A program made the translations under genes and the position numbers. 64,000 bases of DNA from Pyxicephalus adspersus (taxonomy: Eukaryota; Chordata; Amphibia; Anura; Pyxicephalidae). The notes beneath the pieces were generated by a model. It was not told the origin of the DNA and did not search any database. It was given only the letters and a program-made list of their open reading frames with translations. Below, piece by piece: positions 1 through 14,600 of this stretch; positions within the stretch are counted from its first letter, which is position 1; the number at the start of each line of letters is the position of its first letter. The stretch covers positions 63,866,079-63,930,078 of the forward strand of contig NC_092861.1 of the NCBI RefSeq assembly GCF_032062135.1. Direction: 5' to 3'.

Positions 1-698
1 TACAATCAATCCACAGATTTGCCTCTGTACACAGAGAATGTTTACTTTGCATCTACTCTTTAATCAGGATCTGTTTTCCTTTTACACTGCCTTTTTTAAA
101 ATCGCTAAGATACAAAAAAAAAATAAAACCTGGCAAAGGTTCTAACCACTGCACACAGTGTTAGAAAATGTCCCCATTAAAGAAATATCCTGTCACTTTG
201 TCTGTGTAGGTTCCCGTTTATCCAGGTCTTTTCTTGACTAGAAGTAGTTAGTCAAATTTGATTGGACTTGGTAATGTTAAAGATGTTTCACAGCTTTCTA
301 AGCCACTTATCTGTTCTACATGAGAACTACTGTTAAAAAGCTGCAAATGTCTTCAACTTTGCAAAAACAAGTCCAGCCGAATGTAACTAACTACTATTAG
401 TTTTCCTGGCACTTCCAATTTCTTTAACCCCCATGGACAATGAGCATGAATTTGAACCTATCCCACAATTTCCCAAACAAAAAGAAAACTTTAACCTGGA
501 GTAAGAGGTGAAGGGAAGTTGCTCTACACATTTTGTCCTACATACCATTTGTAATATATTTAATGTTTATAGATTCTCAGTTCAGTTGGCTTTTTATTGT
601 TTACCTCTATATTTAACATCGACTTTTGTATGCATTTCAGTTTTTCATTATTTATAGTTATTTGTGCATACTGTTAACAGGTGATTTTTCTTTTGTAG
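1..698 (+). other. Intron of TINAG (3' part)
   Basis: AT-rich sequence before the first visible exon. I searched it for a Cys-rich (somatomedin-B-like) exon and found none. The splice acceptor at its end shows it is intronic. Confidence 0.6.
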
Positions 699-788
699 TT
701 ACTGTCACAACAGCCAATGGATTTGTACAAACCACACTTGTCTTGTGGAACCAGACCTGATTAATTTAATCAATACTAGAAACCTTGG
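699..788 (+). CDS. TINAG: TINAG exon (first visible): Cys-rich linker before the protease-like domain
   Basis: The exon is flanked by a polypyrimidine tract ending TTTTGTAG and by a GTAAGT donor at 789. Its first base completes a codon from an upstream exon. It then reads [14 protein letters not shown] followed by an acidic, Leu/Ile-rich segment ending in the first two bases of a Gly codon. The three Cys residues and the position just before the GW..NYS segment match the end of the Cys-rich N-terminal region of TINAG-family proteins. NHT is a possible N-glycosylation site. Because the exon starts mid-codon, at least one more coding exon lies upstream. Confidence 0.85.
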
Positions 789-3700
789 GTAAGTAGACAA
801 AAACATTTTTAAAACATATCCAATATATTCAATATTCTCTAGTTTTAAAGATTTGATTCTGATTGTAAAGAGTACAAAAAGTATTTATTGTAAAATGTAC
901 CAAAAATGATAATGGCAAAATTTGTTATTACTAATTAATACATTGAGACTGTATTGACCAATGATATTTCACCTTCTATTTAATTAATGTACGGAATAAA
1001 AAATGGACAACATCTTCACTTATGTGTCTATTTTACCTCCACAATATGTCAGTATGTATACTGTCATTGTTGGTCTCTTTCCTAAAATAGTAGTTGGCTG
1101 TAGTACAAGCCACAGACCAAGAACAGCTATGTTGTAACTGAATACCAGGGAAGTTCTTTTCTGTATAATTAGTTCAGGTCAGAAATTAGGTAGTGTAAAG
1201 TTGAGAGGGTAAAATGAGGACATGATGACTCACACATATAATTGTTTCACAAAGAGCACAGTAAATAGAGTTTTTTGATAACCACTTCATAGCTTTCTCA
1301 CAAATGAAGATGTAATATTTCCTTATGTGCCAAAGAACGGTGTCAATAACAAGGCTATTGCCTTAAAGGTATGGGACATTTGGAGTACATAGTTATGATC
1401 AGTGATTTTAAAACTACCAAACTGATTCGGGTATCCTAAAAATACTTGTTTTTTTCTAATTTCGTCTTACAATGGAACAAAATGAGAGGACAACTTTACC
1501 AAAAAGTAGGCAAGCACAAAACTGCAAATTTTGTAGAAATATCAATTTGCCAAAATTTAAGCTCATCTTTTCTTTTTGGCATGGTTTTGGCATGGCATGG
1601 AAGCTGGTTTTCTATTCACAAATAAGGTGAAAAATCTAAGTGCACAATAAAAAACACCTATTAATATAGACCCTTTACCAATGCTAAAGTGAAGGCAGTA
1701 ACATTTGTATAAATCGTATAATCAAACAAGTATAGAGGGACATTTTGTGAGCCTACTCTTATCTTTATCTATTAGAAGATAACATTCTGCCTATAAAGCA
1801 ATAGATAAACAGACTGTGGGATGTTTTCTGAAAGCTTTGGAATGAAGTCATTACAGATAGGAAAATATTTCATCTCATCCTACGTTAACATCCATTAAAA
1901 ATTTTGACAGCTCACGTATATGATATTGAATACTGATAAAGTTTCTTAAGTGATTCTGAAATGATTTTGATGTATAGCAATTTTACCATTTATACATAAT
2001 TTTCAGATGAAATACAGATAGTAATAGTAATATCTAGAATTTTTAAGGGATTGAATTATTTTAAGTGTGTTATCATGTCACAGCATTGTGTACCAATGTC
2101 CAGCACTTTATCACAAATTTAATTCCCAGTTCCCTACAGCAAATGGTAAAGAAAGATATCACTATGTCTAGTTTATACAGCAATAAAGATGAGAAAATAA
2201 CCCCAACTAGTTGGAGGCGTAAGTTACAAAGATGAGATGTGATCAACCAGAGATGGGGATGCAAACATCTGCATCATTCCTCCAAACCATAAAAGGTTCT
2301 CTGGTTTGCCGAAAAATGAAGGGGGGAAAAAGTGTGTAGACCCTTTTTCTTTTGACAAAACCAGACCCCTGTCTGCCCCAAAATGTAACCCCTGTGTTGA
2401 AGAAGCCTGGCTGAGCCTCTGTCTTTGTTTAATCAAACTGGGCTCCAGACAAAGACAGCAGTCATTGACTAGTTCTGGAGGCAACTTTAACCAATGGCCA
2501 CCATCAGTAGCATTTGTCAGTGATTTTTTTCCTGAAATGAAACCAAAATTTTAACAAAGCTTCTTTGATGGATCATTGATTTCATTATTGGGGAGGAAAT
2601 CCCTCCACCTGACTTGTGCTGCTGGTGCCAGCTTAGAAAAAAAAATCCCTTGGATCAGGCATGTTCAGGGTTTTACCGGGATCAACATCATTTTCTTACT
2701 TGAAAACCATACTTAGTAGAGTTGTGCATTAGCTATTCACAATAATCACAACTAATCATGTGTGCCATAAAACGTATCTGCATTAAGGGTTGCATTTTAT
2801 TGCTTTTTTGGTATATAAACCGCTCAAAGGGAATTGTGTCTTTACTTCTTATCTTTGAGGAAATTACCCCATTAACACTTCTCTAAACTATATAAAGCTT
2901 GAAGAAGGGATTTAGGTCATCCTATAAGCTGGCATATCTAATATTTAGGCTAGCCAACAAAGAATACAGTTTGAACTAAAATCTTTCTCCGTACACCATA
3001 CTTATCCTAAAACTACTGCTTTCAGTCAGAAAAATGTGTGCCGAATCTGGTCCTCAAGGATTGGAGGTGAATACTCCTAATATTTGCTTATGCATTGCTT
3101 AATAAAAATATACCAAGAAAAATAATAAAACACACAATAGGGTAATCATTTTTTCCCTATATCCTATTTAAAAAAAATCATAATATGCTAGCAAACATGT
3201 TTACCTAATGGGATAAATGTTCAAATCCTGACTATAAAAACACTGTCTTGTTTACACTTACCTTTTGAATGTTGCAGCTCTTGAAGCTACCCAGAGGCTC
3301 ACCTAAAAAGTACCCACAGTAACCAAGTAGAAGAACTATAACATATACTGGATGCTAAAACGTTGATCTAAACACAGGAAATATATTCCAGAATTCCAAA
3401 TTAAGTTTACAACATACCACAAATGTTCATCATGACGATTTGGACCTGATTCATTAAAGCTCTACAAGACTGGAGACGATAAACTATCATGGGTGAACCT
3501 GGGTGATTCAGCAAACTTGTAATAGACCTACTCCAAGATTGAAAATATTTGCCAAACAATAACAAATGATTTTAAGAATTCAGTTCCAGGTTTGCTGGAT
3601 CACCCTTAGTTGTCTATCTTCTCCAGTCCTAAGGAGATTTAATAAATCAGGCCCTTTGACTTTAAACATTTTAAATAGTTATTGATATACATCTATGTTT

Positions 3701-5605
3701 ATGGATCACATGAATCAAAAGTTGATCGACTTAACAGACATTGCATACAGGCTAACAAGCCATATGTAAATCACAAAACACATCATTTCATGTATATCAC
3801 TGTAGCCAATATGGAGTGATATCACTTGCCGCTAGCTAAAATGATACACATGGGCATTTCACATGGGATTCCTAATAACAGGTAGAGGTAAAATAGCTTT
3901 TTAACACTTGAAGTGCCAAATTATTATAAACACTAGCTTTCTGCAAGCTACATACATAAAATATGATAATTTACATAATCACAATTTATGATTTTATTCT
4001 ATTTTGTAGTTAGTGAATAGCTTGGATAGCTTAAAGCAATGCAATTTTAACAAGCTGATGTTGTATTTCCTAAAATCCTTATTTTCTTTTGCTGGAATTA
4101 TCACATAAAGATTCCTTTATGTTCATATAAAAGGATATTGGAAAGTGATGGTTGCCATAAACTTGTTTTTTCTTCCTTTTCTTGATATACTCATATTTAG
4201 AGTAAAATCATATTGTGGAATAAAACTGTATAGCAGTATAGCAGTTTGTAATTAACTGTAGCTCACTTCTGTCCCTTCTTCATTATTATTCTTTGGTATT
4301 TTTACTGCTTAAGCTAATATTAGCAATAAAAAATATTTATGAACACAGGTGGAGAGCAGAAAACTACAGTCAATTTTGGGGCATGACGTTAAACGAAGGA
4401 TTTGAATATCGACTGGGTACAATACCTCCTTCTTCTTCACTTCTTAGCATGAATGAAATGGCTGTAAGTTTTCTTGACATTTTAGTATTGTTTGTTTGAA
4501 CAACATGATTGTGCTTTAGGGGGTATTTGCAGTATGGAATATAGTTTTCAAATTGCTGTTAAAAAATCAAACAGATCATGCTTTCTTTAACAGGAAAATT
4601 GTATTTAATTCAAATACCAAAGAGGGTTCTTTGTTTAGGCAGCTTGAATCTCATAGGAAGAGGTAAGGTTAACATGGGTTTACTAATCTCAAGAACCACA
4701 GATATTAGAAGTCACTAGGAGCACATTTGATGATATCCCCCCCCCAACACATGTGATTGTCAAGTGATTCCCTTGTCCCTGAACTTTAATGAATGGCAAC
4801 TTTAAAAAGAACCTGGACCCTGACTATCCACTCTATAGCATTTACATATTTTGCACGGTCTGACCATGGGGTGAATTTGCTGGGTCAGCCACTCCTTGAA
4901 GAATATGCACCTGTTTTCCATTTATGAATAATCTTTCTCACTGTAGAATGATGGACTTTAAATTGTTTGGAAATGGCCTTACGAGAGTAATAGGCAGCAA
5001 CAATTGCCAGTCTAAGATAATTGATGATGTATTTCCTCCCTGGCATTGTGTTAACACTTGAATATTCTCTCTAATACACCCACACATATTGGACAGGACT
5101 GCAGGGATGGGTCCTGGCTTGGAGGTATAGTTCCCCATTATTAAGGACATGAGCTTTTTAAACCAGGGCACATGCTGGGAAAAGAGTCTAGAATTAAAGG
5201 AAGCAACTCTGCATTGGGTTGCTAAGGTTTAATTTAATTTCAGGTCTCTGGAATGGGATGGAATGTACTGAGTGGGCCTTCCCATTACACCCCTGGTACA
5301 CCAAATGGTTTGGCTTTTGCAGACTGTAGGTCTGGTATAGGAGCACAGGTAGACTAACATGGAGGAGGAAGTGGAAGCGCAGCAAGCAGCCTGAAAACAA
5401 TTTTCTGTTGACGCTAACTAAGGAGCTGTGTTGTTATAAGAAAAGCTTTAATGCTGTTTGATCTGATCTGATTTGATTTATGGGCTCTGAGTAAGCTGCC
5501 TTTTCATTTTGTTTTCAGTTTAAGCTGAAGAAAGCTGTTTGGTTTGGGATAATATTAAAGCAATTTATAGGGACAACCAACCTTTCTGTGTGCTGCCTGC
5601 AAGAG

Positions 5606-5667
<62 letters not shown>

Positions 5668-8600
5668 AATATAAACAATGCAGACATTATTTTAGTCACA
5701 TGGTAGGAAGATCTTTTAAAATAAATGGACTACCTGACCCTACATCTACAGGACAGCACAATCACATATATTGGCAATGCTATTGTGGCTTCATATATAT
5801 AAACGGTGTCTAATAAATTCTGTTTTAAGTGAATATGAAAAGACTGTTTTGAAACTTGGCAAATGCTTTGTGTCAACAGGTTTTGTTTTCTGTCTGGCTG
5901 TCATACATCAATTTTTAGTTCCCTGTTTTCAATAGGAAATCATTGTCAATGCACAGTAAGTGCAGTATATGAATTGCAGATGCGTTTAGAATGCTTTCAC
6001 AACTTCACAAGTAAAGTGACCTTAATAATAATAAAAACAAACAAACAAGATAAAACAAAACTGGAACAAAGGAGAAGTGCATCATCTTTTTTAAAAGCAT
6101 CATAAAAGCAGCCTAAAATGCATGACTTGTTTTCTTTGTTAAGGAATACATCACAGAAATTAATGCTGCCTCAAGACCCAAAAATAAACAACAATAAAGT
6201 AACCTATTCCAACAATATCATTCTAAATATATGTAATACCAAATTAAATATATATTTTGTAGCACCTTAAAGTGAAGGATTCATTCAAAATTACATTACT
6301 TTCATAATACTTCTACATCTCCTTGCTTTAGTGTTTGTTCACATTTTCAGAATTATTAATGTGTGTAATTTAAATATAAATTTAATGATTTTCTTTTGCT
6401 GTGTTTTATCTGTATTTTACATGGTTTTTATCTTTGTAATAAACGTAATAAAAAGCACTCCACATTTTATCCAAAGTGAACTTTAAAATGCAGGTTAGAA
6501 AGGTAAATGCACCATTTTCGAAATGCAGATGTGTAAATGTGTTCCTACAGGAATATGAGCATTTGTAAAGTTTAGTTTTAACAGTTATATCTGCTGGAGA
6601 TGTTATGCAACATAATGAGTTTGAGCAATATGCAGATTCTGACAACTCCAGCATATTAGGATATTGTTAAGTTCCTGTTTTTTTCATCTGTTCATCTGCA
6701 AAGCTAGCAAATTGCAGACAAAAATGTGCAGGAGTTCTACCAAAAAAGAGCAGCTACTGAGGCAGTTTCTGTAAATAAAATGAAATGTGTCTTTCCAGGC
6801 AAGGATTCAGGAGGTCATAAACAGGAAATAATACCTGCATGCCATAAATTTCATTATCCAAAGCAGAATAAAATAGAGGTGGTAATTAAACACCAGAAGA
6901 AATCCTTGCCAATCCACTCTGCAAGAGATCTTCGTGATTTAGACATGCATGCATTATACCATTATGATATACCCTTTACCTACCTAAGCTTTACATCTTT
7001 ATTTTAGGCAAAGCCTCTTTCATTAGAAATGAATCTATTTCTTTTACTTCTGACTCCCCATTTTATGTAAAACTCTTTGATCTCTACATCTTCAGATCCT
7101 ATTTATAAAGGGACAAACAGAATTTTTCCTAAGAAAAAGTGCATTTTTTTGTGCACAAATCATGCCTTTTTTTCAGTTCAGCCCAACGTTGATCAGATAA
7201 AAAAAGTGCCACTTTTCACGATGAGCACCATTTCTAATAAACACTACTTTGCATTTACATTTCTAGTTATATATACCATATATATATATAAAGCCTAATC
7301 ACCACATTTGATACCTTTAGATGGTTTTCACCGTTTTGAAAGTAAACACGTAAGTAAATAGAACTTCCTATCTTCACTTTGGAGGAAAAATTGTTCTATT
7401 TCTTGTCCGGTGAAACAGTTGTCAACAGAACAGGAAGTATGAAAAAATCTGCTCATAAAATTGGCACTTAAGTATAATTTTACCCCAACAACTAAAACTA
7501 AAAAAAATTGCTAATATTATTAGGAAAGGCACGTAACACTGAGAAGATGAGCACTATGCCTGTGCACAATAGACCTTTACTCAGTCTGCTTCTACATAAC
7601 TATTGCCAATGATACAATGATGATGATACATATTATGCAAGACAGAGGGCATCTGCAAACTTTTTTGATATTCACATGTGGTCCCAAAGTAGCTACTCTG
7701 TTCCTATACAACAATAAGAATAGGAAACAAGTCTATATATCATTTATATATATATATATATATATATATTCCTAAATGCTTTATAAAATAAAATCAAATA
7801 TGTGCAGGATTTGTAGAAGGGAATAGGAATATTAATATAATCAATACAGTTTTACTTTGTAGACACACATTTGTCAAGTAAATATAGAACAGGTGAAAGT
7901 AACATATGCTAAGTTTTCATATCTACAATTTACCAATTCAAACAGTTCTTGTAAGTATTGTTAAAAAATAAGCATGGTTACTTTAGGAGTCCGTATTGTC
8001 AAATATTGCAGTTGATTTTTTTTATTATATGCTTAACTGCACACAAATAGAGCTCATTGATATTGTGATTTAAATCATGATGCTTCTGATTCAGCTAAGC
8101 ACTACTTTTTATTGTATATTAGTGGCTACAAGTCCAAGTTCCCAAGTTTTAGATTATGTAAATATGGTGAATTAATGTGAGTGTGGACTCAGGAAATTCT
8201 ATTTTCAGTAGACAAAGTTTGCAAATAATTTATTCATCTTCTGAATGTAATTTGAGGTCATTATATCATATTTACATGTTTACCAGGTAATAGAAGAAAA
8301 GCTACTACAAATGGAGGTTGATCAATTTATTTCCCACATGATGCCAAGTGATCCCTAAATAAAATATTGCTATTTGCAAAAACAGACCAAATTTACTCTT
8401 GGTCTGGTCTACTATAAAGCTAAATTTAGCATACCATACACCTTTGTATACTATTACCTTATTTTATAACATATTTTCTTTTAAATTCCTGTACATTGAA
8501 ATAAAATTTCAAACAAATCCCAGCTGTCTTCTACAAATTAAAAAAACTCCTTATGTAATGGAGTTAAGGATGAAGAGGTGTTTGTAGTTCAAATCCAGAG

Positions 8601-11600
8601 AGCAAACCCTACAGGATCACCTACATCACGCATCCCGGGAGGCTCTCAAGTGCTCCTTCTGCGTATGCCCGGGCATCTCAGGCATGGGCAGAAGTACCCT
8701 TTTTGTGAAAAGGGAAAAAAATTGCTGATCTCAAGTATGCGCAGTGAGATTGTCAAATTTTTTCCAACCTATGTCTCGCATCTGGGTCGGGTGACATAGG
8801 AAAAAGAACCTGGAAGAATAGGTGAAGATGGCGGCGCCCGGAGCGCGGGCCCGAAGACAGATGTCGGGACGATGCGGGACCCGATGGAAGAGACTTCTGG
8901 ATGGATCAGACTTGATCAGATTGAAGGTAAGTGGATTTTTTGTGTTTATGGGGATTTTAGGTTTAGTTCCGCTTTAAATCCTCCCTAGCTGTCAGGTAAC
9001 CTTACTTTATAAAATATTGTCCATTTAATATTTCTGTTGGAATACACTTTGTGATCCAAAATAGATTGGGTAGCAGTGATATATAAAATATAAAATAGTT
9101 GATCAAAATAAATACATTATGTAGCTTGATTAAAGAAATGTAATAATTAAACAAGTTTACACTCAGCTGTCCTTTCACAATTTACTGACAGGCTGTGAAA
9201 ACTGTTGGCAGTCTTCTACTTCTTCACATTTGAAACTTTTGGAATATCAGATGTCTGTTAAATAATATTTTGCTGTTTTTTTTATGTACCATACAGTTAT
9301 TGCTGAACAATTGGCTGTTTTATTTTAGGTTCGAGTATCTCCAGATGAAGAATTTCCATTGCACTTCATTTCTTCATACAAATGGCCTCAGTATATCCAC
9401 AGGCCTTTGGATCAAAAGAATTGTGCAGCATCCTGGGCCTTTTCAACAGCAAGTAATACATATTAAATATTATAATATTATGTTATGCAATGTTAAAGAA
9501 GAAACAAGTTTTAAGGTTTAACAGATTGCAGAAAATAATTTACACAGTCACAATGACAGCCAAATCGCCGAGTTCAATTTCCACTAAAAGGAAAAAAAAA
9601 ATTCACATATGCATACTACTATCAGTGTTTTTCCTTTGTGTCTTTTGCAGGCATTTTTACTCACTTCTTTCTCTGGAGACATAAGAGAAAGTAAGAAAGT
9701 AGAAATAAAGTAAAAAAAAAAAAAAAGCCCCTTATACATTTAAAGTATTAGCAGCACAGACATCGCCATATAGGAAAGATTTCCCCAAACAATATTTTTA
9801 CAGAGAACACTAAAAAATATTGGATTTCCCAGCACTTCATGTGAATGGTCACCGGAGGATTAACACCCCATCCACTCACTGAGGTAGACAGACAATATTT
9901 AAAGTAAGTGAGTATAACTTTCTTGTTTTCTCCACAACTAAAAAATAAAGTATGTTCTAAACATTTTAGGTTGCAATATTGTAGCCCCAACAGTCAGGGG
10001 TATGTTTGTGTTTGTTTTTTTACAATGTTTTCCCTGTAAAGGCAAACATTAAGCTAGCTGTCCCTCAAAGGAGTTCACAATCTAATGTTCCTACCATAGT
10101 CATATATCATTAATGCAGTCAAAGGTCAATTCTGGGGGGAAGCCAATTAACCCAACTGCATGTTTTTGGAATATGGGAGGAAACCGGAGGAAACCAACAC
10201 AAACATGGGGGGAACCTGCAAACTCCATGTAGATAGTGCCCTGGCTGAGATTTGAACCATGAATTTAGCACTGCAAAGGCAAGAGTACTAACCTTTGAGA
10301 CACCCTGCTGCCCAGTAACAGTATTTTCCCCCTTGCAAGCTAAACTTCTGTGGAATTATAGGCTGCTAGTGAGGAAGGAATACCAGAGCAAGACCCTGCT
10401 GGATTGGATAATAAGGCCCCTGACTTGCAAATTCCTGCCATGCCTCCTAAAGCAGCAGACCACACCACAAGTCAGTGCATAATTTTGGTTCTTCCTCCAG
10501 AGGAGGAATAGCAACAGCATAACCAAAGGCAACATGTCGCTTCCTGGAACAATGGCGTAACCACAATTTAATGCAACTGTGTGCAAATACTTGCACAAAG
10601 TAGTTCCCAACCACTACCATACAGCTGAACAGGAATAGCTGGGTTGAGTATGTGGTTTACCGCAATTCTCAAAAGTGTGAAAAATGTAGTTGTTGCTGTC
10701 AGTTTTGTCCCCAACAACAGAATCAAAAATGTATCACAAACCTGAGACATCCTTCTCCCTATGAAGGTTTAGAGCAGACTCTTTGCTAGAGGAAGAAAGT
10801 CTTGAGTAATCTTGACAGAAGATTTGTTTTAGAGTCTATTAAGCATCTGTTATCAGTATTAAGCTCCTGCAAAGATAGGGTTGCCTTCAAACCTGGCACT
10901 CACCTCTGTCTGATACAGAAAGAATACAGAGGTAGAGATTTATAAAATTGCATAGACACTTTCATGAATGGTTCTTTCAAAAAACAACCTTATTTCAACA
11001 ACTAAAGAACTGCAAAGCCACTGAATTTTAACAAACCGATCTTCAAAATAATGACAACTATATTTTGTACATGCAGTGCAATAAATAAAAAAAATCCTTT
11101 GAGAGTATTCAGTATTTAATTTGCAACCTTTTGATGCACTACAGCTTGCACAGAAATAGTGTTAGCCCTTAGAAGGCCCAAGGCGCAGACTCCAAGCAGT
11201 AACCAGTTCTTCTCCAGAGCCTCTAGTGGTGAAAACCTGGTGATGTTGCACTGCTGGTTACTGCCAGGTTGCGGTCCTTGGGCACACCAAATCACTAAGC
11301 AGAAGAATTGTCAAGGAAGGTCAGGATCAAGGCAGGCAGCAAGCAAGAGAGGTCAGTTTACAAGCCAGGGGTCAAATACCAGGGATCCAGCAAATAAATG
11401 CCAATGACACAGGATCCACTGCAGACACAGGATACACAGGAGACACTGAAAGCAACAGGAGGCACAGGTGACACAGGAATATCCATAGACATAGAGGAAC
11501 ACTGGAATAGCACAAGGGAATAGCCTGGGAAACAACAGACTGGGCAATACGGGGTTAACACAGGAGCTGGACAAGGGAAACACTAAATTAACCAACAGGT

Positions 11601-14600
11601 GAACAGGAAATGCTCAGCAGAGCTAGGGGGCTTGGCACTAGTGGAGACACATTGCGCAAAGGCTGGGTGTTATGTCTGAGCTAGCTAAATAGCCAAGGAT
11701 GATTAGGAGGCTTTTGAACTGCCCACATGCGCAGGAGAGAGGTACATGCACTTTAGCGTGGAAGAGGTAAGTGTGACAAATACTGGAGGATCACCAACTC
11801 ATCACCTCCTAAAGATTTGTCTTATCTCAAATTTGCAAATCCAGGCATCATAGTTCCTGTGTTGAATGATTGTCAGAAGATTGTATAGACCTAGTCAGAT
11901 TTATTTTAAAAGCCAAAATGAACCCCAAACTAATAAACTATCCCTGTGGCACCGCCATCTTTCTTCTTTTCTACTTCCCAAAGAATTTCTTTGGCCATCT
12001 TGATTGGCCATGGTTGATTGGTTTAACCAGAAATTCACATAACTTGCAATAGAAGCCAGGATTGCCAGGCTATCCTGGAAACCAAGACCAACCAATGAAC
12101 ATTGCCTGTCCCTTTATGCAAACACCACTTGCCTGAATCTCAGAGGTTTAGAGTATGAAATTACAAATTTTCCGTTGGACCCAGATTTCAAACCAATTTG
12201 CTCATCATGCACTGGTTAAAGGAAACTAGTGCTTAGAAACATCTGAGATTTGTCAGCACTGACCTCTCCTTTGGGAAATGTTTATTACTTTTCTGCCTTG
12301 CTGGTCTAATGTTCAATTTTTTGTGAAGCACTGATCTGGAACAAAAACGCAGGTGAGGAGTTCAGCATAACTTGCTTTTTTCCTGGTCATTGACTTAGAA
12401 TGTGTTGAAGTCAGATGATCAGCATTGCTTCTAGTCACTATTCATTTTAAATTGTAAGTCAGCAATGGTTTCTATATACTGGTGTCTTGGTTCCTATCTA
12501 TTGTTATGGGTTTTGTACAACTGCTATTGCTGAGTGCAAGGATTGGATTTGTGAGAAATGTGTATTTTAGTTTTATTACTTTTTAGATGATTTGAAGACA
12601 ATGACAAGCATAGGTTAAAACAATACAATAGGAGCAATGTGTATTTCAGAACATTTAAAGTCGTCACTAATAAATAGTATTTCATCCTATTTTAAAAATA
12701 GTTTGTGGTTGACATTGGCTCAAACATAAAATACAAATATGCATGAATGGTTACCATCATTTTACATCTCAGTTGTCCTTTCGTTAGTGGATTTCTATGA
12801 GAACAATATTCCAGTGTTTATAGACACAAGGGGGAGAATGGTCAAAAGATCAAATGCTTTTTTTTCCTTTCTTCATCTGTATGTGACTGGAAAATAAATG
12901 ACCTTGAGTTTTTTAAGTAATAATGTTTCAGGTAACTTAAGGGTCTGCACATATTCACTTTCACTACCAGTAATATGTCAGATGTGATAGTTTTCGTCAG
13001 AGATAGAGGAAGGACAAGAAGGAAGCTCTGTGCTTAAGAGGTTACCAATTATTTTTAAAACATACAACTTATACATATGTCTTCATGAATTAGGCTATTA
13101 ACCCTCTACTATCTCCTGTAGAGAGATTAGTCAACAAACCCTGCATTTTTGTCTTGGCTGGACTTGAAACCATGGGCTGCAAAGGCAAGAATTCTAGCTA
13201 TCCTACCACCCCATTCTTTTTCACATAGAAAGTCTTGACTAGGGCACAGCAGAGGAAGCCATGAACTGCACCTTCCCCAATCTAACCCAACTTTCCCATT
13301 AAAATAGACAACACCATTTGTTGGATTAAATTGGCCATAGCAGCTCATTTTATTAACCATTGTATATAATAACAGACTTTTATATATGCATCAACATATG
13401 TACAACATCAAACAACAAACTTTTCATGACAGCCTTCTATTCCACCAGCCATTGTTTTTCTTTCTAGGTCCATGAAACAATTCCTCCCATCCTAATCCTT
13501 TTAACAAATACCTCCGCTCACTAACCAGGCCCCCAGCCGCTATCACACCGCCTCGGGGACAATTAGCTTTTAACACCTAGCCCCCACAACAACTAAGTGT
13601 CGTGCAGGACCACCACTAACGGAACAGGGCCCATCCCCTGATAGGCCCTACCCCCTTATTCCCTTTCTTCCCGAACCTTAACCCATTCATGGACCTAGTA
13701 AAAAACCACCTGCTGCTATGACAAATGCCCAAACCGTACTTCCAAAAAACAGGGAAGGAGGGTGGGAGTTGCTTGTTACCAGAATTTTCGTCTGCCCCTC
13801 CCCTTGTGTACCTTTTTAAATCTTGCCCAGCACTCCTCCCTGCATCAATAACCCCCCAACCAAAAAGTTATTCTTTCCTCTCTACTTTTTTTTTTTTTTT
13901 TTTATTTTTTTTTTAAACTTAACCTCTGCTTTTCCTGCCTGCCCTTCTTACCATGTCATGCGGCCCTTCGCTTAACTAGCTCCAGGCCAACTTTCTCATT
14001 TTGAGTGCCACTTAGTCTTTGGTAAAAGTTAGCAAAGAGGAACACCAAATGGTCTGTGTTTTTACAAAAAATTGTGTTTCTGAAATTACATTAAGGTCAT
14101 GATAGCATAAATGCAAAGAATGCTCTGTGGAATTCTCGGAAGAATAAATGATAGCTAATTTTAATAACAAAAATCTATTGTTATAATTTATTATAGGTGT
14201 TGCAGCAGATCGGATAGCAATACACTCTGAGGGCCGCTTTACATCGAACCTCTCTCCTCATCATTTGATTTCTTGTAATGTTCACAATCAGAATGGGTGC
14301 AGGGGAGGACACATAGATAGTGCTTGGTGGTTCCTGAGAAAACGTGGGTAAATATATTTTAGAAAGTATTTGCAACAAGCACTAATCAAAGTAAACTCTT
14401 ATTTGTTTGGTATAAATTGGACATATTAGAAACATTTTGCTATACTTTTTTTTATCATTTTTAGTTATATACTATACTTCTACATAAAATGAATTTGAAC
14501 AGATACTGCTTTTTTTTGTTTATCATCGGGCCTGATTTTTTTAAAGCTCTCCAGGATTGGAGGAGGCAGACTATTATGGGAGAATCTGGGTAATCTAGCA

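Larger units (their letters stand above)
4464..9328 (+). other. TINAG intron, 4.9 kb
   Basis: Contains the Tc1 fossil (4840-5046), a long TA repeat (5607-5664), a shorter TA repeat (7744-7769) and the GC-rich repeat at 8590-8960. The remainder is AT-rich with no feature I can support. Confidence 0.6.
9453..14196 (+). other. TINAG intron, 4.7 kb
   Basis: Contains a SINE (10050-10314), a solo LTR (11160-11778), a possible SINE scrap (13150-13212) and a C-rich anonymous stretch (about 13450-13880) followed by a poly-T run. No exon is seen. Confidence 0.6.

Noticed and set aside
2224..2554. Overlapping frames of over 80 codons on both strands
   Set aside because: Each is the reverse shadow of the other in a moderately GC-rich intronic patch; neither resembles a known protein or has splice signals.
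5194..5400. 68-codon minus-strand frame next to the Tc1 fossil
   Set aside because: No resemblance to the transposase catalytic region and on the wrong side for it.
11400..11520. Short GACACAGGA-type repeats as a possible CRISPR-like array
   Set aside because: Irregular spacing, degenerate units, inside an LTR of a vertebrate genome.
13450..13890. C-rich block as a possible CpG island or promoter
   Set aside because: Rich in C and CC runs but poor in CpG clusters, and inside an intron with no first-exon features.
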